Origin: Druceiella hillmani
Taxonomy: Eukaryota; Arthropoda; Insecta; Lepidoptera; Hepialidae
NCBI GenBank assembly: GCA_039881145.1
Contig: JAYKKI010000016.1
Location: 9,201,001-9,265,000 of the forward strand
Direction: 5' to 3'
Length of the DNA: 64,000 nucleotides
Shown: positions 38,440 through 50,219 of the stretch, piece after piece
Numbering within the stretch: the stretch's first letter is position 1
How the letters are laid out: each line of letters starts with the position of its first letter
Made by a program: the position numbers and the translations under genes
The notes under the pieces: model-generated
The model's input: the letters and a program-made list of their open reading frames with translations, nothing else
Databases searched by the model: none
Told to the model about the DNA's origin: nothing

Positions 38440-40900
38440 AAAAATCAATGTAATCTCACAAAATTATCTTAGTTATTCCATTTTTCCCAAAGTTTTGCTG
38501 TCATGTGGCTTCACTAACATTCCGCTTATTACTAAATCTGGCAAAGCAAAATCAGATAAGCGCCATTTATATCTGTATTGAAAGACTTAACTTGATTAAT
38601 GTTATATTTTACCCGACTACAGTGAAACCAAAATTGGGAAGTTTATGGATATATTCGTTTGTAGGTATTTAAGTATCTATATGAGCACGCATGCGTGTAT
38701 GTGGGTATGTATCACGTTCATGGAATGCCGCAAATGACTGCTCTGATTTCATTAAATGAGATATTGGTAAATTCTTTGTGAGTTTCGTGAAGTTTTTAGA
38801 AATATAACACACTGTAAGTACTAAAACTCAAAAAATACAACTTTCTTATAAAAACATTGTATTCACTGCAAATATTGTAAATAAATAATAAAAATAAATG
38901 CAAAAAAGTATGAAATAATATAAATACCTACATAAATTGAAACTTTTGCCGTGAAAAATAATTTCCGAACACGAATAAATTTGTCAAATACTGCCATTTT
39001 TACAGATTATAATAATAAAAAAATTATGTTTAGATTAAAATATAGTTTGTGACAAGTACCGACATCTCTATTTCTTCATGTTTCACGTATATTCATACCT
39101 ATACATGCCCCTATTCATATACGAATATATGATACTCAGACACATAAACGCCATATTAAGCTTGGTGCTGACTCAAAAATCTCTAATTCCAGCAATTTAA
39201 ACTCACGTTTGGAAACGATATCTTATCGTAAAAGTGCCTACCTAATACTATCATTTTTATTATTTAAATATTTATGCATTTATTATTAAATTTTCTATGC
39301 ATTTTTAATTATCAAATGGTTATTTGAAATAGATTCAATTGTGTTGTTAAATAGCTTCACATATTTTATATTAATCATGGTCATTTAATCTATGACACAG
39401 CATTTTTCTTCTCTTAATTAACTTGATCATCGTCGGTTCAAGGTGAAATGCCGGAAAAGTGTTACTTGGCGTGAGAGTTATGTTATTAAAAAGTACGTGG
39501 GATTATGTGAGTTTGTTATTTTTAGAGCATATTTCATAAACACGTGGGTTTCATCTTATAAATGTCACAATTATTGTTTAACTTGTGATATATAATTTTT
39601 GGGAACTAAACCCTTGAAATGAATTTCTTAATTAATAATTTTGTTGATTGTCGACTTTCATTCTTTCAAATTTAGTATATCCAAAAAAGGAATTACCTTA
39701 CGATACAATAATAAAAAGGATGTGATAATAAAAGTACTAAAAAGATTTTGGTAAAGTAACTATTACATTCATTAATATATCCTGTAAAGTATAATCCTGA
39801 AAGATAGAAGAGCATGAGGGCAAAGAACTAAGGAAAGACTTGATAGAATAAAGACACGGGCAAATGCATTTTACCCACAAACATTTTTCTAATCTTGATG
39901 AAATTTAGTCAAGCGTATACATCATCAGTAACTACAATCAAGCAACGACAGTGTGGAAGAGGAAATATTTAAATAACCATTAAAAAAACGAACTAACTTC
40001 GTTTTACGTATATATCTATTAATATTCACATGATATAAGAAAGGTATTAAACGTAAAACATCTGTTTAGGAATCTGTTTTAACGTCTGTTTAGGAATCCA
40101 TTATAAAAGTTCTCGAAAAGGATTTTACTTTTAAGTTTAATGTCTTCATTTTCTGTTCAATGTTTTTTTTTCTGTCAGATAAAGGTCTTTACGCAATATT
40201 TAATAACATATGGAATTGTCTCATTATATCCGTTATTTTGGCTCAACTAATACATAGTCATTACGTCTATGCTATATGGTTCAACTAATACTAGTAATGA
40301 AAACAAAACCACACAAAATCCAATTCCAATCAGTGTATTGAGAATACTATTGCGGTAATTATATCGGTTTGAATAAAAGCAATACAGTAGCTTCAAACAA
40401 TAATATAAATAGCAATGATACAATACAATACAAAATAAGTTTACACACTGGAAAATAACGGCATTCTATCAAAAAACTGACAGTCATCTTGTTAGAAACT
40501 GTAATATCACACCATATCATATAATGTTAGATACAGGAAATGATATGATTAGGAATTTTTTTCAAAGTTCTTATTTAACATTCTATATATTATCGTTAGG
40601 ATAATTTTTAATTATGGATCTAATTATATTTACGCATGTTCATTTCGCAATGCAAGCGATATACAGATAAGTAGCTATTGTTTAGTATGGTGTAAGACTA
40701 GGATGATGTAGTCTTGACAAAATAAGAGTTTGTTCACCTTGCTCAATTATTATGTTACAAAGAAATACAATTTTTGCTTGTTATAAAATTTAAAACTTTG
40801 CATATAAGTACACTAAAAATATTAATAAAAAATTATTCGGGGTTGAAGAATAAGTAACAAAATTCATTTTGAACATTTTTAGAATTTTTGTCTCCTTGTT
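38440..40900. other. AT-rich non-coding stretch
   Basis: Nothing recognisable on either strand beyond ordinary low-complexity AT sequence. Confidence 0.5.
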
Positions 40901-40944
40901 CGTATTTTTATATATCCCAAAAACTATTGAGAGTATTTTTTTAT

Positions 40945-41180
40945 AATTACTCTGATAGATGGAGTTACGTGTATAACTTGACTGTTAACTTAATCATATT
41001 TCTTAAAAATCAACACGGGAATGAAATCGCATACAACTAATATTTAATGAAGCTGTAGAATTGGCCTGCCTATATTTTGAAAGAGTTTACGAAAAAATGA
41101 TTTAGGGAAACGTAACAAAAATAAAAGGATACAAGACTTTTATTTTACGTTTTTTGTCTGTCTATGTGTCTGCTTTTTTA
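40945..41180. repeat. Dispersed repeat fragment related to 9.1-9.5 and 21.3 kb
   Basis: GCTGTAGAATTGGCCTG at about 41049 matches ACTATAGAATTGACCTG (9115) and ACTGTAGAATAGGCCTG (21295). A CGTAACAAAA-type word and a TGTCTGTCTATGT-type word follow. AGATGGAGTTACGTGTAT here also matches AGATGGCGTTACGTGTAT near 9483, but the order of the parts differs from copy A. A third copy shows that this part is a dispersed element. Confidence 0.5.
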
Positions 41181-42035
41181 AAAGAGAGATTTCGATTTCG
41201 TTTTCTCTGATAAATTCTGTTGGCCTGGGCTGACTCAAGAGGAGTTGTTATCGCAATCCACTAATTAAAAGGAGATATTATGATTTGACATATCAATGCA
41301 ATAGTGAACAAAGTTTACTTTGATAATTATTTTAATAGATGGTGCTAAGCGTTTCTGAAAATTTTGAAGCATGACTTTTAAAATTTTCGATTGCCCATTT
41401 CTTTACAATAAAAAAAAATCATGTGAGTTACTTTTTCCGGTAGTATCTTAAAGACGCAAAGTAAGGGAAATGACTCTCCAAACTAAATAACAAAAAAGAT
41501 TCGTACAGGTTCGATTCCAATTAATGTTATACAAAATATTACCGCATAAGTATATAAGTAATTATTAAAAATAAAAAACCAGCTACATAACTATTAAAAA
41601 TAATTAAGAAAAAGAAAAATTTAAATAAAAGTCGACGCATTTAATTTATTGTAACTGACAGCCAATTGTTGGGACATAAAAACCAATTCTCGAAACTTTA
41701 TTTCCTAACACAGTAATCAATATATCTGCAAATATTTACGCAACATGCATGAAACAAGGAGACCTTTTTTATTAGGCTATCGTATATTTTTAGGTGTTTT
41801 TTTTAAATATTTGTTTGATATGAAAATTGAAATTTTTGAGCAAAAAATTCTCACTTAAAATGTCTTGAAATCAGCTGCCTTAAAAACTTTTTTGACGTGG
41901 AATATCCTTCCAATCACACAGGTACCAGAACAGAAAAATGTACTGTAACATAAAGTCTATATTTTCTTGCCTTAATAATTCTCTAATTATTTGTCTTAGA
42001 GACGTAAATATGGCGTTATTATTTAACATATATCG
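41181..42035. other. AT-rich non-coding stretch
   Basis: No gene. An isolated GGTTCGATTCC at about 41510 has no accompanying tRNA fold. Confidence 0.5.
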
Positions 42036-42467
42036 TCAGCATGCTAATATGATCTCGAGTTGCATTGCGGGCTGGTGAGTTAACGGGAAGGGTAAACCGA
42101 GGCCAAAACCAGTGGCTTTTTGGGGGTGGAGATTATGGACCACGTACAAGTACCCCAACGTGCGGTGCCGAGTGACCGAGACTATTTCGAGCTCAGTGAA
42201 CGACGCCGACTCCACAAGTGCCTCTACCGTTTTTTCTACTTGTATCGTTGTACATATCGAATGAAGATAGTGCCCACTTGTCAAAGAATTCTCCAAACTA
42301 GCGGATATGTGCTTCAGCCGAAATGAAGTTATGCAGAACGATTGGCGCCATAGGATTAACGCTTTAGAACGATATTCGAAAACAACCGTTTGGTATATCT
42401 TGCAGCATTTGTGATCGCATATGTTTCGATAGAGGTTTAAAGAAGTCGAAAGCTTGTAATATTCCAT
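42036..42467. other. GC-richer block with a 143-codon minus-strand frame, unknown
   Basis: The minus strand is open for 143 codons (42467-42036), and the plus strand is open for 68 codons inside it (42120-42326). It lies beyond the 3' end of the LINE remnant and shares its GC-richer composition. No domain is recognised in any frame. The long frame may be an accident of composition or an eroded element-encoded protein. Splice signals and start context give no support. Confidence 0.3.
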
Positions 42468-42540
42468 TCCTTCAGACTGAATTCCCTGGCAAAAATATAA
42501 CGCATTTTCGTTTATGTAGTAGCTATTCCCACCTTTCCAC

Positions 42541-42670
42541 AGGGGTGGTCACAGCCCCCACCCTCCCACCCGCGTCGCATAACGACCCACCTCATACAAA
42601 AGAGGAGACCATCGATGGTCCTCCAATAATGTTTCTTATCTATAATCAGGACGCTTTCACCCAACAGGAT
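42541..42670 (-). mobile_element. Probable 3' untranslated tail of the LINE remnant
   Basis: Directly after the LINE stop codon on the minus strand lies GC-rich, G-run-containing sequence (complement of CCCCCACCCTCCCACCCGCG) with no open frame. Many R1/LOA-like elements have a short GC-rich 3' tail. The end is not marked by a poly(A). Confidence 0.35.
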
Positions 42671-44414
42671 TAGAGTCTGTCTTTTCTCAATGAATCATTT
42701 AGCATCTCCGTCTTTTCGAGGATGCTTTTTTCGAATGCTCTAAATGACTCAAAGTTTAGTCCATTCTCAACCAAGTCTCGGTGGCTAGAGACACCACGAT
42801 CTAATGTTCCCCGCTATTCTACGTTATTATTTAGACACATGCTCTCTAACAAAACTATACGCGCATTGTCGTTCTCACTGCAGTGGAATAAAATGTGATT
42901 CATGTTCTGCGTCTCAAATCCGCAGGTACACGCCGAAAAAACTTTTTTTAAACTGGCACTCAATGTGCCATATCTCGTTATGAATTGCAAAGGACACATC
43001 GCGGAAGAACAACCTGGTCGTTCCCTCCTTGAAATCAGAAGAGGACCACTTGGACTGCTAAGGAGAAACGATGATCTCTAAGATACGTCTTTTCTGTCAA
43101 CAAGGGATAATTCAGCCAAAAACTCGAAACTAAACAGACCAGCATCACAACTTTTAATTCGTAACTAAGATGAAATTAGCCACGCGTTCCGCAATTACAA
43201 GGTCAGCAGGAAAAAGACCTGCTAAAATAGGCAACGCATCCGTTGAGCAGGTTCTGTATGACTTGGTCAGCGTCAGTAGCGGCGCACGCTGCGATCCGCT
43301 ACCACTCGTCTAATCTGCTGGCCAGCCACCAGGTATTATCAAACGTGCCCTATATGTGCAAGAAAATACCTAAGATTTGGGTACTCATCAACCGAAGACA
43401 AGGCTTTCGAAGTCGTGTCTGAAATAGACATTCCGAAACGGAAACCAAACTGATTCTTTGATCCAGGCGAAATGAAATAACTGCGCCAATAAGCACGTCG
43501 AGCAACTTCCTGATAGCTAGGAAAATCGTAATGGGTCTATAGAACTTTGGATTGCTAGGCGATTTTCCATTAGTGTTTGGTGTGACTTTCAGCCTTATCA
43601 CTTTCCGAACCTTTGAAAAGGTACCCATGCAGAGAGAGTGGTTAAATGCTACAAGTATCTCACGTGCAGTGATTTTCCAAACTATTTTAACTAACTATTT
43701 TCCAAACTATTTAACCAATGCCTGGAGCCGAGATTCGAATCGATGTTCTCAACTATGGCGTCTGATTCGTAGTGTTGCAGTTCCGGACTGCATACTTGAT
43801 ATCAATTCTGTTGTTCGACTGTGTCGAGATCAGGGTCATCGTCGGGGAAAACTGATGTCAAAAGATACTCGGAGATCTCGCAAATATCCCCGGTGTTTTA
43901 TTTTCAGCGCCTTGAGGGCGCTGAAAACAAAGCGTTTCAATCGGCTCCGTACACTTCTGTATACGGCTCCCAGGGATCCGGATTTCGTATACGGGTAATA
44001 AAATTTCGAAAATGTGAACGCATAGCCTGCTTAACGTCTTTATTATATAGAGAGGTTAAACAGACTAGGCGTTTCCATATGAACGCTGAGCCTTAATAAT
44101 TTCCCAATCAATTCCGTGGTTTTTAGTGCGCTAGTAGTAACGTATCTTCTTTCTTTATTCCAGCTGCAGGGCCTGGAGCGTACTGCTCCACCAAGGGTTG
44201 TTCTTTGGTAGGCCCGGTTGGACCAAACCAACCCTTCGGCACTGATGATCACCTTCTTCTGAACCTTAAAAGCCATATTATGTGGACACTTTTTGTGTTT
44301 CGACGATTTAGAAAAATCATCAAGTTCTTGGTGGAAAATTTTAATAAATCTATGTAGTAGCTGTAATAGGTCAATAGATGCTAGTAGAATCCGAACGTTC
44401 TCGCGCACGACCAT
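42670..44414 (-). pseudogene. Dead non-LTR retrotransposon (R1/LOA-like LINE) ORF2 remnant
   Basis: Minus-strand pieces appear in ORF2 order. First is a basic linker, read in a different frame from the 123-codon one, with NPWWSSTLQAL (44240-44040). Then comes the reverse transcriptase start, KVRKVIRLKVTPN...GKSPSNPKFYRPITIF (43628-43350). Next is motif A as FLHI-stop-GTFDNTWW (43362-43326), where the catalytic aspartate position reads H. Then come the thumb-like PADLVIAERVANF and a C-terminal CTCGFETQNMNHILFHC knuckle (42999-42814). Last is DLVENGLNFESFRAFEKSIL up to the stop at 42670-42672. Frameshifts and stops separate the pieces. RT motifs B to E, including YADD, are deleted between about 43320 and 43220. 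The element cannot move itself. Confidence 0.8.
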
Positions 44415-44445
44415 GTTTGATATCCACCAAAGCCGGACGGCCTGC

Positions 44446-44783
44446 CGCCGGTTGACCCGTAGAGGGTTCGTTTACTTTCGCCCCACTTACATTTATGCAA
44501 ATCATCGTTTAAGCTACTCCTACAACATTCAACAAATTAGACGAACCTATTACCGAGCTCTTAACCAGACTTGGAGACTCTGACCGTTCAATGTGGCGAC
44601 TTCAATAAGGATCCACGACACAAAAACTACGTCATTAACTTCATGAAGGATGAATTCGGCTTCAACTACGTACTCACAAAACTGACAACACTGGGCAATA
44701 TCACTATAGAATATTCACCAAACACATTAATGTTTATATTATACCCTATGCATATGTTTTCTCATATTACAGCCCAATGTTAA
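44446..44783 (+). pseudogene. LINE endonuclease fragment, opposite strand
   Basis: On the plus strand the pieces FVYFRPTYIYAN, then in shifted frames FNKLDEPITELLTRLGDSDR, then VQCGDFNKDP...INFMKDEFGF...TTLGNITIE follow each other. GDFN and the TTLGNTxID-like motif are typical of the C-terminal half of the apurinic-type endonuclease of non-LTR retrotransposons. The last aspartate reads E. At least two frameshifts break it. It is head to head with the minus-strand LINE remnant, so it is a different insertion or an inverted piece. GC content again exceeds the surroundings. Confidence 0.6.
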
Positions 44784-44789
44784 ACAAAC

Positions 44790-46345
44790 ACTTCTTCGAA
44801 TATTAATGGGAATAAATAATTATATACAACTAGTGTCTCTTTTTGCATTAAGATGTTTAGTATGTAGTCAATATCTCACTTGATTTCAATCCATTACACT
44901 GAAAGCGACTTGCTGACATAAACTTTCACGCTGAACTAACGATCGAATGTCCCGACACAACCTCCCCCAATTTTTATCCATATATTTTAAAAATATGTTA
45001 TTTTTTTATGTCAAATAAAAATCAAGGAGCTACATTGGTTACTTTGGAAGATCTCATTAATGAAAATTCTCTTTACAATGACATCTTCATGGCAAAATTT
45101 TCAATCTTTTTTTTTTAATATTAATTTTTTAATTCATGTTGAATCTAATTTAAAATATACCTTTTAAGATATGTTGATTCATTTTCTATTAAATATTAAT
45201 TTTTTTTTAAATGTATGTGGTTACATTTTTTTTTCAAAGTTTAATAGTCAGATTTGTAATCAAAGGTCAAGCGAATCCGGAATTGCACTCCCGGAAATTA
45301 CTAACATAAAACAAGTAACTTTCCTGTTGTATTTAAGCGAGTTTCTATTTATATAAGTAATTTCAAAATCTTTGCTTTAGATATTAGGAAGATAGAGAAA
45401 ATATTTTTTATTACGTTTTTGCTAAATTCTAAAAAAGAATTAAGTAAAACTGAAATAAAAAATATTTTAGAATGCGCTAAGAACCATAAGCGGCGTGGCT
45501 AAATACATTTGTTTTGCCTCTCTCAAAAAAGAGATAAATATATTTTTCAGGCTTTGAGTTTTATCACAACAAGACGGGGATAAGTAAGTTGTATAATTAT
45601 ACAAAGCGGATAGCATGTGTAGTTGCAGAGAAAAACAAATGTTACCTAGAGAGCCGCTGAAGTCTGAACAAAACTTTCCTTTCTTGGAGTTCAAAAACCA
45701 AATACCAAAAATAGAACCTTTTCAATTTCGTATTGCCCATCTGTTCGTCTGTCCTTTACATACGTGCCATATGCTATAATGTACATGTTGTTTATGTAGC
45801 ATAAATATTACATTCTATTGTAATGAAATTTCATTGAAAAACATAATTTATGTACGTAAACTCATAAAAGAAGGAAAAACATTTTTTAATTATTTCTTGG
45901 AATATTTATAGAATTCGGGCCTATATTTTAGCAACCGTTGTCATTGAACAGACTTCTTCTAATTGCAATCAGAAATGTCATGTAATACTTTTGATCTATG
46001 AATATGGCATACCATTCACCAAAATGTTTTACAATATCAAAATTATTCACGCTTTGCCACATGAATTGAATGAAAAAGTTCATTTTGTTTGAACTCATAA
46101 ATTTTTAAATCTAATTTATAATAGACTCTTTCAGAATTGGGGACGAGATTAAATCCGTTTTATATTTTTATTTATTAAATAAGTTATTTCCATCAGACAT
46201 TAATACCAATCTATGATAATAAAAAGTAAGAATTTCAAACCTCATTTTAGTCTATTCAATAATTTAATGTCATTTATATTGATATTATTATTTTCTAATA
46301 ATTAAATTAACATAATAAGATTATAATCCATATATTATCAAAACT
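44790..46345. other. AT-rich non-coding stretch
   Basis: No gene. A 75-codon minus-strand frame at 45467-45694 is cysteine- and serine-rich but has no recognisable domain. A CCATCTGTTCGTCTGTCC word at about 45740 resembles fragments at 8.97 and 41.16 kb. Confidence 0.45.
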
Positions 46346-46966
46346 AGCTGTTTTACGCGACTTCGTGTGCGTGGAATTTTAACAAAAAAAAGTAACTTTA
46401 AAACCAATTTAGTAATTTAACCACTATAATATTTTTCTCACCATGCCATATTACGTTTGTCAATTCTTCTTATTTGGTAATTATATAGTTGTTGGAACCT
46501 GCTCTGACTTTCAACACCTGTATGGCATTTCTTGTTTACTTGTCCATAATCAAGCACTTTTCTCGTTCTTCCCTTCATTATTTTTAACGCATCAAGCTCA
46601 CGATTTCATGTTGTGCCAAGGTATCGGTTTTTTGTCTTTTCGCGAGATCGCTTTTCGAATACGGTCGTCTTATAAACTGACGCTGCTCTCTAGAATCATC
46701 CAACGCCAAGCTTCGCAAGACAGTGTGTTAAATATTATTGTCTTCAAATAGTTCCTTTCTCGAAATATCCGATTTTGTCTGTAACTTCAACAGTTTTAAA
46801 ATTTTAGTTTGGAATCCTAAATAATTCCGTGATAAAAATAGGCAAAATAATTCTTGGCAATGTAATCTACCTGCTTGTTAAAGTCCCGTCATAATTGGTT
46901 CAGTTGTTTCATAGTTAAGTTCGAACAAACAGATTTACCGACAGGTAGACAAAAATTTTAAAAGAG
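46346..46966 (+). mobile_element. Interspersed repeat, CTAGCTGTT...GCGACTTCG family
   Basis: The start, AACTAGCTGTTTTACGCGAC followed by TTCGTGTGCGTGGA, and the end, CATAATTGGTTCAG...GAACAAACAGA...AGACAAAAATTTTAAAA, are characteristic of a repeat class widespread in arthropod genomes. A 102-codon plus-strand frame (46443-46751) lies inside. It is hydrophobic and unrecognised and probably has no function. Target-site duplications were not identified. Confidence 0.6.
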
Positions 46967-46969
46967 TGT

Positions 46970-47790
46970 GTTTCTATTCTGATAAAGTTCTGAGAATCGT
47001 ATGATCTTAAATAGAGAAAGTTATTTCAAAATTACAAGCAGGCACTGCAATTTTATTTATTTCTATATATATATAGAAGCGAAATATGTGGCCTCAAAAA
47101 ATTGAAATTTATTTAGTTCACGAAATACATTTATTTTTTTCGTAAGGTATTAAACAGTATGTATGTTTTCACCATTTATATCTTTATAAGATAAGCATAA
47201 ATTTATATCCTAATAAGATAAGCAGACAATCCCTTAATCCCAATAAACATATTTAAAATGTTGATGGTATTTGTAGGCAGATTGCTTTATATATGCGACA
47301 AACTTTAATTATTAACTATTATATTTTATCATAATTTTTATAGCTTTGCGTTATTACATTATATAAAGAACTTTCTTGATCTGCGAAGTAGTTAAGTAGA
47401 CGACAATCCATAAATTATATAAGAATCTTGAGGATAAAGTGATTTTAAAAATCCACGTAGCAATCGATGATATATTTTTGTACAATGATGGATTGACTTT
47501 GAATATTTATATAATAACAGCACAAATTTCAGAAAGGAAAATGAGTACTCTTGGGGAACATGAGTCTGTGGTTTAGGTCACAGTTAGTGTCACTTGGTGG
47601 TGATCAATACTAGCACAACATTACCAAAAATATAAATTCAATTTGGTTACTCCAGACTTCTTGTAAACGATGTTGCTTTTGACATAACATGAAATATGCA
47701 TTAGTTTTTGGTAGAATGACTATGTTGGATATAAGATGTTCATGATAAGTTATAAAAGTAATGGATTTAATATGTAATTTCTTTAATAAT
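46970..47790. other. AT-rich non-coding stretch
   Basis: A short direct repeat of a TCTTTATAAGATAAGC/TCCTAATAAGATAAGC word lies at 47181-47224. Nothing else is recognisable. Confidence 0.5.
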
Positions 47791-47794
47791 TTTG

Positions 47795-47991
47795 TTTCTT
47801 TATTTACTTATATATTTATGTGTCTTAATGTATCACATTGATACACATGGCGATATTACGAGTGCAATATCTTACAGCCAATCAAAACATCATGAACCTG
47901 GGTTCAATTTGGGAATTGAACCTGGTTCTTCGCGGTGCGCCGCACAGTTAGATGTGTCGTCTCTCATGTGATCAACCACTGCGAAGACGAT
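47795..47991 (-). mobile_element. tRNA-derived SINE, copy 2
   Basis: On the minus strand an A-box-like TGGTTGATCAC (47978-47968) is followed 46 bases later by GGTTCAATTCC (47922-47912), a full B-box match. The body then aligns with the element at 13.9-14.2 kb: CTGTAAGA, TCGTA, CGCCATGTGTATCA and the A-rich TAAATAAAG tail. The B-box region forms a hairpin with an upstream CTGGGTTCAATT on the plus strand, as in copy 1. Its boundaries are less sharp than in copy 1 because no target-site duplication was found. Confidence 0.65.
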
Positions 47992-47999
47992 CTGTTAAT

Positions 48000-49040
48000 A
48001 ATAGTCTCTTTATGCGGCTTGAAAGTTTTATATCGGACTTAATCCACGCTATATTTAATTTATTGAAATTTAATGAAATTTAATCCACGCTATATTTAAT
48101 TTAGTCAAGTTTTTAAACTAACTTATTTTAACTTAAGTTTTATATGCGATTACTACAAATCACAGTTAACCTAAACTCTTATTATACTCTTGGATATTAG
48201 AATATCCAAGAATATGTGGCAAGAATATGCTTTATTTTAGTTAGAACTATGCTTTATTTTAATTAGTTTGCTCAAACAATTTATGCCATTTTATTCGTAG
48301 CCACTATTAATTGTCAACTAGTAACTGTCAATACACCAAAGCTATTTTCCCAGTGTCAATGTTTTCGAGTCTGCGGACTTTGACGTGAATTGTAGTTTGA
48401 ACAATAAACATTAGTCCTCAACAGATATTCATTATCATTTATCTTTTGTATCTCTGCTATGAAGGGCCTGAGAAATACTACGAGAGAATGACTTCTACTT
48501 TAGAATCCAATTTTACAAGTGTACCAAAACACACATAGTTTCCAAAGATAATTCTAGGGCCTTTCTTAGACAACACACGAAGTCTTATGTTAATGGTTTG
48601 TGAGAATTAATATATTTTATTTCAAAGGAAGTGAAGATTACTACCATAATCTGAGGTCAGCTCCAAAAAAGGGACTGGTACTTAAATAGCATATGGCATA
48701 TAGGAGTATATCGAATTTGTCGCTATCTAAGACCGGAACTAATTGTGTATTACGATTTGAGTTAAAAATGTTATGTTACTAAATCGCGAAAGAAATATGG
48801 TAATCCTCCAAAAATAAGGTTCAGTTTTCTATGAAGTCGGCTTGGTTTTGATAAAATTGATTAATTACAATATTAATAATCGTAAATAGTTATGCACAAA
48901 AAAATAATTTAAAATGCACACACATATTGACCTGCTTGTGAGTGTGCTTTCGTATATGCTGCATGTGGTATTTGACTTTCTGTTGGTTCTTCTGGTTGCT
49001 TTTTTTGTTTCTGTCATTATCATATTAATTTAAATCCACA
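48000..49040. other. AT-rich non-coding stretch
   Basis: A direct repeat of ATCCACGCTATATTTAATTTA lies at 48042-48103. No gene is supported. Confidence 0.5.
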
Positions 49041-49241
49041 ATTAAATGAAAATACGTGATGTAGTATTATTTTTACTTTCTTTAATTTTTTTGCCACGAC
49101 CTAGATTTTGTTGTATTACAACATCTTCAGGTATCTTTGCTAACAGCCCACCTGAAGATTTTGTAATATAACGAAACCTAGGTCGTGGTAAAGAAATTAA
49201 AGAAAGTAGAAATAGTACTATATCACGTAGTGTCATTTAAT
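49041..49241. repeat. 201-bp inverted repeat carrying hammerhead-like cores (copies 2 and 3)
   Basis: The arms 49041-49132 and 49150-49241 are 92 bases each and highly complementary around a 17-base spacer. On the plus strand, right-arm core 49148-49188 reads CCAC, CTGAAGA, a weak hairpin, GAAA, CCTAGG, TC, GTGG. This fits a type I hammerhead with a six-base palindromic helix III, cleavage after UC, and CCAC/GTGG as helix I. Further AAG/CTT pairing may occur beyond an internal loop. On the minus strand, left-arm core 49130-49094 keeps a perfect GTTGT-AAT-ACAAC helix II but has AAAA for GAAA. Inverted copies and hammerheads are both features of Penelope-like element termini. Confidence 0.65.
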
Positions 49242-49244
49242 TAT

Positions 49245-49590
49245 GAATAATGAATTTATACAAAATTAACGCCAAATATATTCAATATTAATTTAAATAT
49301 TATTTTTTACACGCAAAATATATCAATGACTTAATAACTCCATAAGAAAAGTTGAAAGCTTGTTTTTCTTATTAATATAAATACTAAAACCGGTGAAGAA
49401 AGACATTGATCCAAACAGCATTAGTGTTTACGAAGTGATTACGAACGAAATTAAATTTTTTTGCGGAATTTATTTGCAAAAACCTTTAAATTACACTCTT
49501 CGTAAATTTTATTTGCATCAGGTTAGAAAAAGTAATCTGATGCAAAAAAACTCAATAAATGTCACGTACAATCAAAATAAAACTTTGCAG
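49245..49590. other. AT-rich flank of the hammerhead-like repeat
   Basis: The part to about 49300 is shared with 6545-6600. A 69-codon plus-strand frame (49393-49602) has no recognisable domain. Confidence 0.45.
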
Positions 49591-50216
49591 TTCTTATTGT
49601 AAAACGAAATAAAAAATATAAAAAGCTTAAACGCAGTATATTACAAAACTTTACAAACTTATGAACACTCACAATAACAATTTTAAGTTCATATTGTATT
49701 TTGAGGCACCTGTGTACAACAGTTGAAATTACCTCTGTGGTAATGTAAGTTGAATGAAGGTAGGAAGAATTGCTGCAGCTACTGCATTGCAAAGCAAACA
49801 TTGTAGTTCTTATTGTAAAACGAAATAAAAAATATAAAAAGCTTAAACGCAGTATATTACAAAACTTTACAAACTTATGAACACTCACAATAACAACTTT
49901 AAGTTCATATTATATTTTGAGGCACCTGTGTACAACAATAGAAATTCCCTCTTTGTTAATGTAAGTTGAATGAAGGTAGGACGAATTGCTGCAGCTATTG
50001 TATTGCAAAGCAAACATTGTAGTTCTTATTGTAAAACGAAATAAAAAATATAAAAAGCTTAAACGCAGTATATTACAAAACTTTGCAAACTTATGAACAC
50101 TCACAATAACAACTTTAAGTTCATATTATATTTTGAGGCACCTGTGTACAACAGTTGAAATTCTCTCTGTGGTAATGTAAGTTGAATGAAGGTAGAAAGA
50201 ATTGCTGCAGCTATTG
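49591..50216. repeat. 216-bp tandem repeat, 2.9 copies
   Basis: Units start at 49591, 49807 and 50023, exactly 216 bases apart, with only a few differences. The third unit stops at 50216. Because 216 is a multiple of three, a minus-strand frame runs through the unit boundary and yields a 72-residue repeat. This explains the 108-codon frame at 49562-49888. A single change (TTGTATTT to TTATATTT) puts a stop into the next unit, so this is not evidence of a gene. Confidence 0.95.
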
Positions 50217-50219
50217 TCA

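Noticed and set aside
41508..41520. B-box-like GGTTCGATTCC
   Set aside because: No A box or tRNA fold upstream.
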